NCBI GenBank assembly: GCA_002914805.1
Contig: JXTB01000114.1
Coordinates: 489,128 to 553,127 of the forward strand
Source of the DNA: Parasponia andersonii
Taxonomy: Eukaryota > Streptophyta > Magnoliopsida > Rosales > Cannabaceae
Length of the DNA stretch: 64,000 nucleotides
Reading direction: 5' to 3'
Part shown: positions 39,898 to 53,163 of the stretch, piece after piece
Layout of the letters: the number at the start of each line of letters is the position of its first letter
Numbering within the stretch: the stretch's first letter is position 1
Program-made: the position numbers and the translations under genes
The notes under the pieces: model-generated
The model's input: only the letters and a program-made list of their open reading frames with translations
What the model was told of the DNA's origin: nothing
Databases searched by the model: none

Positions 39898-42212
39898 TAT
39901 CACGACCCGAGGCCGGGATCAATGGTAGAATGGGTATTTCATAAATTAGAAATACTAAAAAGAACTAAATAAAAAGACTCAATTCATTAAAAATTTTACC
40001 CCGGCGACTCTAATCTTTCAAACTGGCCTCAACAAAATATTTAGATGAAAATAAAATCCCACAGTTATACATCACTCATTGCACATAGACTGTAAACAAA
40101 ATAATTGTTTTAATAGTCATACATCACAAATTATCTCACACTCAAACTCAGACTTAAATAATACAAACTATGTCCAGATTTCATATTCTAATTTATACAG
40201 TTTAATGAAATCCAAATTCCTACTCAAATTTAAATATGTCACAAGTCTCGTAGGAAATTACAAAAATATAAATAAATTAGTTGTTCTGCAAATACCTCGA
40301 TTTATCTCTTCTGATCCAAATTACACTGAGTACCACTTGAAGGGAAGAAAGGGGTGAGCTAATGCTTAGTAGAGAATCAATTACAAGTTCATACATATAT
40401 ATAAAATATATTCATATTAAAGGTCCTGTATGGTCAGTATTCAAGTAGAAGTCATAGTCCAATGGTCAAACATTTCAAACCATTGTAACATTCATCAAAA
40501 CCAGTATATATCCATTCAAGCCAACATATATCTATGTATGCAATCATGATGTCCGAAGTGTCCTAATGGATCACTCGTAAGTCCGAACCACCTAAAGAGA
40601 CGCCATAAGTCCGATCACCCGATGTGGGGTATCGTAAGTCCGATCACCCGATGTAGGGTATCGTATGTCCGATCACCCAACGTAGGGCATCGTATGTCCG
40701 ATCACCCAATGTAGGGCATCGTAAGTCATATCGTATATCCGATCATCCAATGTAGGGTATCGTAAGTCGCATCATATATCCGATCACCCAATGGAGGGTA
40801 TCGTAAGTCCGATCACCCAATGTAGGGCATCGTAAATGTGTGAATGTATGCAAATATTTTATAAATAATGGAATAAGGATATGCACAATTTCTACAAAAT
40901 TTCAAAATAACCATGCAGTATTCTTTAATCAAATCATTTCTAGTCCTCAAAACTGAGTTCTCAAACTATTTTGGATTTTATAAAAATTTCGGCATTACAA
41001 TAGCTATTTTCTATCAAAACCCCAAAATCCAATTTCCAGTAGAAATCAATCCAAAACAGTATATATGAAATACCAACCAGTGTGACGTGTCTCCCAAGCA
41101 ATTTATATCTCAATTCAGGTCAAAAATGGACATAAACACAATTTTTATAAATTATTTTACGAAATTCTATATTTATTGAAAATATGTAAATTTCATAAAT
41201 TAAATTAATTTTTGAATCAAGTAATCGAATTCCTACCTCTATCGAGCGTCCAACTAGTATTACAAAGCTATGGAGAAAGTTTGGCATCATTTGGGTATCG
41301 TTTGGAAGAGTGGACATCGTTTTCGAAACTTTAGTTCCTTGGTTTAAAAACTTGATTTTCAAACGAGCTTCAAATCATGAAACGGACTTCACCACTGAAT
41401 TCAGAGCACCTAAAAATCCTAGGTTAGACATATAATTTGTCAAATTTGGATATGGGCCCCACGACACGCAAATCAAGGTAACTCTGAGCCGTCCGATCTC
41501 GTTTTTCGGACCCGTTTCAGAACATAGTCAATATATATCTCATTTTTCATCATTTTCAACGGTCCGATCGAAAACTCAATTTCAAAACTAATTACACACA
41601 AAAATGTCTAATGAAATTAAAATCAAACGGAGCAAAATCGAGACACGAGGTACCTACTACCAGATTGCTAGTGAGGAGACGAGTCCACGACGACTAGTTT
41701 CGCGACGAACGGTGGCCAGAATCGGCTCCGGTGAGGAAAAGAAACCGCGGTGCTTTCTACGTTTTTCTGGCGATCGGCGGCTCCGATGGAGCTGGTTCTG
41801 GTGGCGGAAGCTTCGTCCAGCAACTGGATGTCGTCGCTGATCAGTGGCGCAGGACAACGATCGCCGGAGGTGGCTCAACGGAGCTTCACCGGAAATCGGG
41901 TGTTGGGTTTTTCTCAAGGGACCAAATCGAAAAAGAATGGGAAAATGGAAGGATTTATGAGCAATTTTCGTAACTATAGGGCAACGTTTCAACTTCTGGT
42001 TAATTGAGCACTGTTTTACTTATTTGCACTTGGAACCAGTTTTCTGAAAATCTTCTCAAAAATACCCTTGAATAATTACATTTTGACCATATTTTTCAAA
42101 CTTTTCTTACATTTTTGCCCAAAATGAACCTAGACCAAAATCCGTCCAAATTCATTTTTTTTTCCTAGGTCAAAAGACCAATTTGGCCTTACAATTTTTA
42201 TGGGATTTCACA
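39898..42212 (-). repeat. 5' LTR of the Gypsy element
   Basis: Second LTR copy, 2,315 bases. Its internal end reads TGATA on the element strand instead of TGACA, a mutated terminus. It aligns with the 3' LTR along its whole length with scattered substitutions and small indels, including a different repeat array. As the 5' LTR it would carry the promoter for the element's transcript. Confidence 0.92.
40579..40832. repeat. 29-bp tandem repeats in the 5' LTR
   Basis: The same unit as in the other LTR, also about eight copies, but with different unit variants, including two units lengthened by about 12 bases (near 40725 and 40765). The arrays have changed independently since insertion. Confidence 0.9.
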
Positions 42213-42217
42213 ATATA

Positions 42218-45200
42218 CATATATATATATATAGATATATAATATTGTGAGAAAAAGAAAAAGCAGTTGATCAGGTTTAGAGCTTAAGAATTGCAACTTG
42301 CAGCGAGTATTAGCGTTTAAAGAAAGATAATTTTAGTTAATTAATTAGATTTTGAACTAATCTAATTAAAATACGATGTGTGGTTATAAAAAAAAAGTTA
42401 TTATTTTGACTAGAAGTGTCATATACCACTAAGATTTTATTTCATATTTCGTTAATTCATCTCCAATATAATGCGTGTCTCCGTTCCTATGAACAGAAAA
42501 CCAACAATACATATCAACAAGAGCTACTCTGTACACTTAATTTTTAGAGAAAATTCAAACTAAGGCCCTATCCAACTACGACAAATCTATTATATTTGCC
42601 AAAAATTGAGCAATTCAGCTTTTTTTTTTCTTCTCTATGAGCACTAGTATATATTTTGATGGATGTACTCGAATTCATTGAACAGTACTATTCATTGCAT
42701 GCATCTAAATTTGTCACATAAGAATAATAATTTCCATTTTCTTGAATAATGCTTTCCAATAATTAAGGTGATGGTGATGGAAAACCACTACGTACTATTA
42801 AGGTGGTTGTGATGAAAAAAAAATGAAAAATATATGACATTGACATAGTAATTAGCATGATAGAGAATATAAGAAAATTCGAGAGGTTTTCTACAGCGAC
42901 AAGTACGACATTATTTGGATGAGTAGTTGGGATCTCAAGTGATAATAGATCAGAAGCAAAGCTGGCCACTGATGTTCATGACCTAATAATTGTCGGCTCT
43001 TTAGGCGATCATATGGTTGAATTGCAAGGCAATTCTTATTTGATCAAGCAAAATCCTGGGTATCTTTGACCGAAAAAGAAAAAAAGACGTCTTAATGGTG
43101 AATTTTATATTTTAATTAGTAAATACTAACTAATTTTTACATCATTCAGTAGACAATACAGCACGCAAATTTATACTTGCATTTTCTACTCTTTAATTTA
43201 CAAATTTGTAAGCAAAAGCATAAATGTACTACAAATATAGAGACTAGTGATTTTGTAAAATCAATGCTAGTTACAATAAAATTACTATCAAAACACTACC
43301 AATAGATATAATTACTAATAAGTATAATCATTCCAATCTTTGTTTCTTATTCCAGAATTTCTTTTTGGTAAAGAATCATCTCTCTCTCTCTCTTATTAAC
43401 ATAATATATTCTCCTACTTTGTGTCTAACGTTTTACCAACTCATTTAAAAAGGGGTTAATGATATTAATAGCATCTCTTGTTTCACTTTACTCCTAAATT
43501 TTCAACTCACATGGTAATGATCTCTGAATTATATAATTATTGTAAAAATGATTTTTTTGTCAAAGATATGTTAAATATCTAACAAAAATAAGTCATTATA
43601 AGTCAAACGTTTAGTAACTATGGTAAATAATGATGAGATTCTAAAATTTTAATTTACACAATAAACTACCGTGCCTTATATAATTATTGTAATAATGATC
43701 TATTTTTCACAAATTATTAAATTTTTAACAGAAATGAGTCAAATTTTTGACCTATAAAAATAAATAATACCTAATTATATACTTTATTTATGACTATTTT
43801 CTATTAAAAAACTAACCATTTATGACAAATGGACTATTGTTGTAATAATTGCATAATTCATAAGTCATTATTATGTAAATTAAAAATAAATTAAAAATTT
43901 AGAAGCAAAATGATTCATTGAGTATAATTCGGGAGTATTAGTGTAGTTAGGTTCAAAATTCAGTTAATAGAGTTAATACTCCGTCTGCAAAGTTTCTTTT
44001 GTTTTCCCCTTTTGAATCCGTTCATATTATTTGTTGTTCTTTTTCTTTTTCCTATTTGTTTTCCTCACTTTATATGTACACATCGTAAACTTATGGGATA
44101 GCCCTCAGGCCTCGTCATCTTCATTCATCGATTTCCCAATTCCTAATATCAATAGGATTTTAGTTCTTTCATTTTTTTTTTTTGAAGAAATTTGATTTTT
44201 TATGATAAATTTTTTAAAAAATTAAAAAATCCTGAAATTTGAAATTGTTTTGAAAAATGCTACATTTAATTATAAAAGATCACTTTTAAAAATATTTAGA
44301 AAAATATCATTTTTTCTTAATTAACGAGATATTTAAGGTAATTAGTCAAGTTACCTAAGTTAACTAGATTAGTTATCCTAAATAATCTAACCGGTTACTT
44401 CGAGTATCATTTAAAAATATCAATTTTGAAAAAAAATGATATTTCTCTAAATCTTTTTAAAAGTATCAATTTTCTAATAAAACTTTTAAAAAATAATATT
44501 TTTCTATATCAATCCAAGATTTTTCAAAAAAATTAGCCCATCCAAGATTTTTCAATTTTTGGTACACTCGGCTTAGAATTTTGTTCCTTTTTTTAATAAT
44601 TTGAAATTGAAAAAAAAAAAGAAAAATTTTATATTCTTTATCTTTGTATGGCTGAGAATAGAAGTTTTTTTTCTTTTTCTTATTTTTTTTTTTTAAAAAT
44701 TAATTTTTTTTTACTTCTCTTTACCTTTTTCTCTCTCTCTCTCTCTTTTTAAAAATAATTTACCCTATTTTTGTCCTGCCCATAGCAATGCAACTAAACA
44801 TTTTCAGTCTAATTTAACAAAACTAGAAAAAATAAAATAGTCTTGTAGCAAAATGATCAAATTTTGGGTTTATTTATAAAATGTTATAGCAAAATGACCG
44901 ATAGATTAGCATATATACCACGTGTGAAATGTTATGAACCTAGTATAAAAATTTATATACTCAATACATAAACTAAATTAAATTAGTACATAGGTATATA
45001 TATCAAATGTAATATACATCTATAAAAAGAGAAAAATGGATACTTACTAAAATTGGTGAAAAAATAGACGTCCACTAAAATTTCTCAAAAAAAGACGAAG
45101 TGTTAAAATACATCTCTAGATCAAGAATATATATAATATATCTTGTATGTATTCATTTTATAAAAATTCCAACGGGAAAATATATCAAATCTGGAAAGAG

Positions 45201-45581
45201 GCAATTATGTATAGTTAAAAATTCAAAATTATGAATTCATAATAATTTAATTGAAAAAGTACCTCTTAAAGAGCACATTTTCAGTTTGAGCTTATCTGCG
45301 AACTTTTGTGGTCGGCGTTCATTAAGGTTACGGGGTATAGCTTCATTTTTTTTTTTCTCTTTCTTTTTTAAATTAAGAAATTCTAAAATTTTAGATAAAA
45401 CGAAAAAAAAAGAACCTTTACAAAATTGGCAGTAAATTTTAGCTGTGTTATACTAGACGAATCAGATTTAGGGAATCAGATTAAGGAATCAATATATAAA
45501 TAACTATTGATAGGTAAAACAAATAAAAATTTAGATGACTATTGATAGGTAAATATCAAAATTACTATTGGAGCCTGATCC

Positions 45582-45630
<49 letters not shown>

Positions 45631-45993
45631 TTAGATGTATTGGTGATATTTTAACGGAGATTTTTATTTTTGCTTGGATACTCTAATTTAGAGTATTAGA
45701 TATTAATCTGATGGCTATAATAATATTAGTAATTTTACTAAAAATTTTAATATAATTAATACATATATAAATATAGAAAGTTATTTAAAATAAAAAAGAC
45801 CACTAACCTGATGAATTGGTCAATTTTTTTGTAAGAAAATGAAATCAATGAAAGTTACTTAATAATCTCAAATCACTCTCGACTATCTTATTTGTAAGGA
45901 AAAAAAAAGTGTGAAACCTTATCCAACCATATAAATCACAATTTACAATTCTTTCAATTCAATTTACGCTCAAGTTTCTGTAAAAAGAAAAAT

Positions 45994-46035
<42 letters not shown>

Positions 46036-46639
46036 ACTAGCATCCGGCTTATTTCCTCTATAAAGTTTTATTTTATTTTTTTTCTAGTTGTTAACACAAG
46101 TGATATAATATAGTTTTTTTGCCTTTAATTTTAGTTGACAAATACTCTCGTCAATTGCAAAGCAATAAAAAAAAGAAGCAATTAAATTGAAATGATAATC
46201 CAAAAGCATAGCCATCTCGAATTGTGGTTTTGTTGGGAAAAAAGCAATTAAATTGATCCTTCAAAAATGATAATCCGAAAAATGAAGGGAATATCACGAG
46301 GGATTATCGTTCAATAAAGGGAGTAGAATTGAGATTATTTGTGATAAATAAATGGATTATCGTTTAATTGCTTCTTTCTGATGATTATAATTGAAAAAAT
46401 AAAGGGGTCATTATATTATTAATTTGATTACAATTAATTCATTTTTGGCTTTTCATTTTTTTCAGTTGTTAACAAAAATGATATAATTTAGTTTTTTTCC
46501 CTTTATTTCCTTTATTTTTTCCCCTTTGTTATTTACAAAAAATTGAAATGGAACGAAAATAAGTAAATGTGACTTATTGTAACGGGTTAAGAAAGCATAT
46601 CATCCATAGAGCAAAAACAAAAATCTCTATTAAAATATC
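42218..46639. other. AT-rich intergenic DNA
   Basis: No gene was recognised. It contains an imperfect inverted repeat (about 44297-44319 against 44432-44456), (AT)n tracts at about 45585-45627 and 45995-46031, and a 35-bp direct repeat with three mismatches (46086-46120 and 46464-46498). Several poly-T runs look like remnants of small elements. Confidence 0.5.
45585..45627. repeat. (AT)n microsatellite
   Basis: Uninterrupted AT dinucleotides for about 43 bases. A second (AT)n tract lies about 370 bases further on. Confidence 0.95.
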
Positions 46640-48130
46640 TGTTAGGATTATACCAAAAAAGTGTTTATTATTTATAGATTTTTATTAAATATTTTGGATA
46701 TTTAATAAAGGATATTTTATGTATAGTATTTGTAATAATGTTTTGATTATTGATACAATAGTAAATGTCAAAAGTTTCATGATTTATTTATTAGAAAAAT
46801 ATTTTAATAAAGTTATTTATTAAAGTTAAGACATATTTTCTTTAATTAAATTAAATAAGAATGTTCACAACTAAGAAGAAAAGTTGGATACTCTTCTTGG
46901 ATCGTGTTGCAAGACTTTGTACATTTATAGTGTCTTAATCTATATTGGTTTGACCATATATAAAAAATCTTAGTATGTAAACATTGAACATAGACTATGT
47001 GAAATATGTTCTTGTTGTAAGTTCTATTGAAAAAAACATATATTTTACAAACCTGATAATTAATGCATGTCCTTCGTAACCTTGAAATAAGTGATGAACT
47101 CATATTTATTGTTTGTATTATTTGAGATGTTAAAAGGCACGGACCAAGAAATTGACGATCTAGATTCTGATATTTTGGTAATACATTATTATGGATATTG
47201 AGAACATATGCTTATAGATATGCAATCCACAACTTTATTATATAGAGAAGTGAATACCGCTTTGAGGTGCTAAGAGTTTGGATGATTTAATTCTTACCTA
47301 AGTAAGTAATAAAATTGGATATTTTATTAATTGTAAGACTTTTTGTAAGTCTAGTCATCCATTAGATATAGTCTTATATCAAGGAATTGAAAGATATAAT
47401 TAGAGGGGAAAAACAGTAATTTTACCTAGCTCTAATTATTGGTATTCATGTAGAGATACATATGCATATGTTAATTATTTAATGGATATAATTTTAATTA
47501 TAAAGTATATTGTGATATTTATTTAGCTCAAGAATGCAGTTTGGACTTTTAGTTGAATAAGTCCATAACTAATGGTACAAACTCACTTGTATTAAAAGTT
47601 AATTGTAACTGGGCTCTTATCTATTGGAGCTTGAATTAAATGAGTCCATTTAGGTCCCCAACTTACACTAACATCTTAGGTTGCATGAGATCAATTGGGC
47701 TCAAATAGTTTTCTGGGCAATTATATAAATGGTAGAAAAAAATCGCACTGATGGATGAGACATTGGGGCCCATCACACTGCTAAACTAGCAGTGAAATTC
47801 CGCCACTCCATCTCCCTAAGGGCTGGCCAAATTTTTTTTTAAGAGAGAAGCCATTTCTCCTCTTTTTATTAAGTGATGATTTAGTTTTGACTGAATCATT
47901 AGTTTGACAGCTGTACAGAAAACTGCGAGAAAAGTGAGAGAGAAAAATTCTTTGAGTTACCATTAGAAAATATTAGAATTTTTGGATTCTTACTTGAAGA
48001 TTGATCAAGATCGAGGTGCCCACTTACCTTTATAGTTACAAAATTGGTGAATAGGAAGGAAGACTCACTAGTTGAGGTATATAACAAAGATTATAAAAGA
48101 TTTTATAAAAAACTATAATCCGGAAAAATT
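46640..48130. mobile_element. LTR-like fragment related to the solo LTR at 14537
   Basis: It starts TGTTAGGATTATACC. It then runs parallel to the solo LTR with the same landmarks in the same order: TTTTGGATATTT, a block ending ACCTAGCTC(C/T)AATTAT, CTCAAGAATGCAG against TTCAAGAGTGCAA, and TATTGGAGCTTGAATTA followed by GGTCCCC. The similarity is scattered, so it is an old or different subfamily. No clear CA end or target duplication was found; the right boundary is a guess. No retroelement protein frames are present. Confidence 0.5.
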
Positions 48131-48139
48131 TTTGTTTTC

Positions 48140-49262
48140 TATGCTTTTGCTCATCTTTGATTTTGTCATGTTTTTTTTTTNTATATATATATATAGAGCT
48201 AGACTATAGTTCCACAATGATTTGGTGATTAGTCACCTACACAAAAATTAAAGGATATGCAACATTGTTATTTCTTTAGGTAACATGAGAACCTTATTTA
48301 AGTAATAATATAAAATCCAATAGAGTAATATTTTGGGGAAAATAGAACAAAGCCCAACAAAAATTTAAAGAATTATACATTAATTTTTTATTAGGAAGAA
48401 CTAATGATCATATTAAATAATAATTAAATTTTGTTGTCACATATTTACCGCTTGATAATTTTATTCTATTATAACACGATTATAATAACACACTTATAAC
48501 TATTGATGATCATTTAACTATTTTTGACCAACTAAGAAAATGAAATCCTAATAATATTTTTAGATATTTAATTTTGTATGGACAAAAAATAAAGATAAAC
48601 TTTTTTCTTTCACTTTTTTCGTTATTAATATACAATCTTGCTGAAAAATATAGCCAACTATTCACTTATGCAAGAGATTAATTGTTTAAATACTAAATAA
48701 TCGGTACAAGGATAATAAAAATAGAAAAAAAGTTATTCTAGTATTTTGTAATACTGTGTAACCTTTGCATGGAAAATTAAATTTTTTTCTATTATTAATA
48801 AGTTTGAAACTTTGTGAATTATATTGTGAATTTTGAAACTGCATATATATAAATGTATAATATTTTCATGAAATAAAAGGACGAATTCCATTTCACCGTT
48901 TCCATATCTATATGATGTACACGTAAAAATAAATACAATATTATTAGCATATGATTAGTTGTCTATTAGATCTTATTATAGCAAATTCTAAATGAGAATT
49001 CATAAAATAAAACTAAATATTATATTTTTTTTATAGATGAAAATATTATATATCTTTTTTATGCAACAACCACCTCAACAATTCCTCTCCTCCCCCTCAA
49101 AAAAAAAAAAAAACCTCTTAACTAGTTGCATTTTTTAGCCTAGCTTTATTATTGCACTGTTTACAACCATTCAACTCATACTCATTGTCTATTAGCTTTA
49201 ATGGTGAGATCAATAATAAATGACTAGTCACCAAAATTAACTATGAAGAACTATATTCTTAG

Positions 49263-49317
<55 letters not shown>

Positions 49318-50184
49318 TTTCAAACAAACCTAACATAATAAAGAAAACGGTGCCTTTATTATAATTTTTTTTTCTTAAATAGGCTAATTTTTTAGCACAC
49401 CCCCAAATTACAATTGATAAAACTAAATACTTTTCGAAAAAATCTAATTAAAAAATTTGAAATCTTTCATTAGACTAAGTTTCATTATTAAGGATGAATA
49501 TATTGTGAATTCTAAACTTCAACTCTTTTGTTAAATTGAGTCTCTCTTTCTCAAGAACCCTAAACATAACTTTCCTCTCTCAAAAACTCTAAAACAATTC
49601 CTCAAGAACTCTAATTTATTAAGTAAAAACTGAAAAAAATAGATTAATATTTAGAGTTAACCCCAAAAGCAAAAGTCGGTCTACGTATTCTTTTGAACAA
49701 AACATATTAAAAAATCCTTTAATATATGTGGTAAGGTTTATCAAGAAAGCAAAAGTTTGAAGAATGGAAAAGAAGATTAAAAAAAATGGCTAGGAGATAT
49801 TTAAAACTTAGTGAATGGGAAAAGAAAGTTTAAAATTTGATTTTATTCGCATCTTAATTTCGAATAACCAACATTAAAAAAACGTATGTTGAGAAAATAT
49901 TTGATTTTTAAATTTTAAATATGTGTTTGTTTAAAAAGGAAGCGAGGAGGGGGAAAAAAAAAAAGGAAGGACAAGAGACCTAAAAAAGACAAAAAATAAA
50001 ATAAAATCAAACTATACCAAACTCGGACGCTCGTTCTTGTTACCAAATTCCACCACATGCATTGTACAAACCAATATATATCACTTACAAAATAAAACAA
50101 AATAAAATAAAATAATAATAATAATAATAAAGAATCAATATACATCAGCAGTGTACCGTAAAATAATCCAGAAAGGCTCTCTCT
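48140..50184. other. AT-rich spacer
   Basis: No gene was recognised. There is one unresolved base at 48181 next to a poly-T and (TA)n run, a long (TA)n tract at 49265-49315, and an ATAAAAT/AATAAT-type run at about 50097-50130 close to the end of the copper radical oxidase gene. Confidence 0.5.
49265..49315. repeat. (TA)n microsatellite
   Basis: About 50 bases of pure TA dinucleotides. Confidence 0.95.
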
Positions 50185-53163
50185 CTACTTAATCCGTACC
50201 CATATCCCCTCACTAGGCACTCCACGATAAACCACAAAGAAAAGATAATACCCCGGCGGAGCCAAAACGGCCGACGGTGGCGCCGCCACCACTACCCGGT
50301 ACTGTCCCCGATCAACTCGGGCCACTTCCTCCTTATCCAAAACCACCAAACGTTGATTCATCGAGTACCCGTGCGTCGTGAACGGCGGCGGGTACATCGT
50401 CACCTTGATCTCCGCCGTGCTCACCCGCGGTCCCCTCAGCCTGAACAAAACCTCGAACCTCTGTCCGTACCCCAGCTGTGCCGCCGCGGCCGCCCTGTCC
50501 GGCGTGATCTCCGGCCGGTGCTTCCTCAGCTCCGGGGCCAAGTACGGCGGCGTGAACGCCTCCACCCTAAGCTCCGTGGGGTACTTGGAGGTGTAGTTGT
50601 ACCCCGGGTTGGTGTTGCTCCCGGCGATAAGGACCCTCCCGTCGGGAAGCACCGCCGCCGAGGAGTGGTACATTCGGGGGATGTCAGTTTGCTCGAGCTC
50701 CTCGAACCGATTGTTGACCGGTTTATCGGGCCGGTAAAGGACCGGGGCGAAGTTCGGTTCCTCGGCGAACCACCACGCCGCCGTACCGAGCTTAGCGCCG
50801 TTGACGATCAGTAGGTCACCGTTGGATAGTATAACCATGTCCCCCATGACCCGCCGTGACGGCATCGTTTCCGTTCTCCAGATGGCTTTAGGGTCCGTTA
50901 TCGTCAGGCGGTTGCAGTCGTCGAGAGCCGGGACGAAAGTGCCCTTCCCGGCGAGGCCGTAGGCGTCGTGCCTGGCGCCGCCACAGACGATGACCTCGGC
51001 GGGAACGACGCCGTTGCGCTTGTTGTGGAGGTCGAGGCGGATGGGGAGGAGGGCCGACATGCCTGAGGCCGGGTAGTTGCGGGCGCCGCCGGGCAAGGCG
51101 GGGAGCTCCCGAACGACATCGTTGGTGTCGAGGTTGAGGAGGATGGAGCGATTGTTGGCGAAGATGAAGACGTTGCCGTCGGTGGAGAGGTGGACGAAAG
51201 GGTAGAGGTTGTTCTCGTCCAAATCAGTGGTTTCGTCTAGCAACGAGAGGAAATTCGCTTTCTTATTCGATTTTCCCGCCGGCGGCACGTACTCGTAGCT
51301 GTACGCCCGCCGGCCGCCCACCACCAGGAAGCCGCCGTCCGGTAGGTTTATCTGAGTTGCATACCTTCGATCGGGACAAGGTACAAAGGATTAATTAATT
51401 ACTAACTATTATGCACTATGTCTATTTATGATTAGTACATCACGAGTGTCACTCCAATAAAATTGTGACATTAACAAAATATAAAATACTGTTATACTGT
51501 GCCAGTATTATAAAAGTGGCACTTTCACAAAATCATGTTGTAGTTGATAAAGCATTATTCAGTGACATGCCTATTGACATTGTTCTTTTTGAGTTTGACA
51601 TTATCATAAGAACGGGCTTTGATCTTATATATATGTATGCTTTGATTACGTAATAAAATGTTATCAGAAAGTAATAAATTTGAAAAATGGTCGTTTTTTT
51701 TTTTTTAAAAGTTTGTATTGTGTTTTGATTTTGAACAGAAGCTAATTGTTGTTGAAAATACTGATTCAATTGTATATATATTCAAGATATTATTTGGAGA
51801 GTAATATCATACTACTAGCTATTAGTGAGGAGATAAGTACATAAGTACCATCTTGGATCTGCCAATGCTGTTTGGTATTCCTGGAAATCACAAGTCTCGC
51901 AGGGTTTCAAATATCTAACAGTTTTAACACCATCGTCCCAGCCACCTGTTCCTACCAAAGTACCATCAACTGCAAGGCCGCCAGATGAGCACCATGGATC
52001 ATACAAAAGCTGTAACCGATCGAGATCATCATATATATCATCAGCTTAATTAAAACATAAATATGGAGAAACTAACAAAGGTTTAATATATATGTATATA
52101 TATATATATATACGTACGTATTATGAAATCTTCTGATTGGCATACAAATTAGATAACTACATGTCTCATTTCTCATTTTTATCATGTTATATATAGATCT
52201 CTTATTTCATAACCAGTGAGTAAATATAATTTTAACAGTTTAAACAAAGTTGTACGTAAATTAGTGATATATGTCTATTGTCTAGAACTAAGTAGATGAT
52301 GGATTGCAACACATGATGAGATAATCAACATTCAGCAATGCAAGTGCGCATCTTGTCATATAAAAGCACTATCACATATTATCAAATCGTTTTTTTAATC
52401 AACTATATATTTCGCATGTTAGTAATTAATTTATGATTATCTACGTGTCAATAGGTGAAAAAAAGAAAAAAAATCCACAAGTTGAAAAATCAGTAATGAC
52501 GGCAAATCTAACATTTTTATATCATGTATGCTAAAAGTAACTAATATCATAGTGAGAGAGATTAATTTTTCGGAACACCTTGAGGGTCCTTATTTTAGCA
52601 TTGTTAATAACATCCAATTCTACTCCATGAGACCAGCAATCTTGGAGCTCCTTATTGGTTGCCTTATCCTTGAAAGGAACGCATACTCCATTGGCCAATT
52701 TTATGTCTGATATGCGGAAAGCGGAGGCATCATACATTATAACCTTGTTGTTAGGAAGCACAATGATATGCATTCCTGAGACACCCGAATTTTTAGAAAC
52801 TATAGTCCACTTCCCTTTGAAATTCGTTTCAAGATCCGGATTCGCCCTCGGGTCCAATTGGGCATTGGGATCTGAATTGTCCGCCGGGGTACTTGCACCG
52901 GGCGTTGCGATTCCCTCATCGCCATCATCGAAAGTGGTCGGTGGCGAATAATTAGGGAATGTAAAGAAAGGAAATTTGGGGAAGAAGCTGGCCCCTTGGC
53001 CTTGGCCTTGGCCTTGGCCTTGGCCTTGATTAAGGAACCCTTCTCCACTAAAAGGAAAAGGGTTGCCAAAGAGACGTTGTGCTCGGCCATGATGCTGAAT
53101 GAATAATAAGAGAAAGATGAGAAGGGAAAGAGCTTTAATGTGAGATAATAAGGACGTGGCCAT
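50185..53163 (-). CDS. GLOX: Glyoxal/galactose-oxidase-type copper radical oxidase
   Basis: Three exons on the minus strand (53163-52579, 52009-51849, 51364-50185) give 641 residues. An N-terminal hydrophobic signal (about residues 1-28) predicts secretion. A Gln-Gly repeat at about 47-58 and an acidic/Pro-rich linker precede the glyoxal oxidase N domain, which starts near WTIVSKNSGVSGMH. Radical-copper site residues are in place: Cys202 in DPWCSSGGL, Tyr303 in NNLYPFVHL (the Cys-Tyr crosslink pair), Tyr481 and His482 in RMYHSSA, and His580 in TTHGYSMNQR. The C-terminal DUF1929 domain follows (about 510-641). The family oxidises aldehydes or alcohols, making hydrogen peroxide in the apoplast; plant members are reported in pollen and cell-wall contexts. 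Exon 3 is strikingly GC-rich against its AT-rich surroundings. The substrate cannot be told from sequence. Confidence 0.95.
52994..53028 (-). repeat. Hexanucleotide repeat coding for Gln-Gly
   Basis: About six CCTTGG units on the plus strand encode alternating Gln-Gly just after the signal peptide of the copper radical oxidase. Each unit adds exactly two codons, so length changes would keep the frame. Confidence 0.9.

Larger units (their letters stand above)
32753..42212 (-). mobile_element. Complete, inactive Ty3/Gypsy chromovirus-type retrotransposon
   Basis: Two long terminal repeats (32753-35081 and 39898-42212) bound an internal region read on the minus strand in the order gag, protease, reverse transcriptase, RNase H, integrase, chromodomain-like tail, the Gypsy order. 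ATATA target duplications flank it (32748-32752 and 42213-42217). A primer-binding site and polypurine tract sit at the expected places. The integrase-end text resembles the Del/Tekay chromovirus group, and the 2.3-kb LTRs suit that. The two LTRs show about 15 differences in their first 115 or so bases, so the insertion is not recent. Multiple stops, frame changes and changed catalytic residues make it non-functional. Confidence 0.93.

Noticed and set aside
50353..50814. 153-codon plus-strand frame
   Set aside because: Arg-rich antisense shadow of the GC-rich last exon of the copper radical oxidase.
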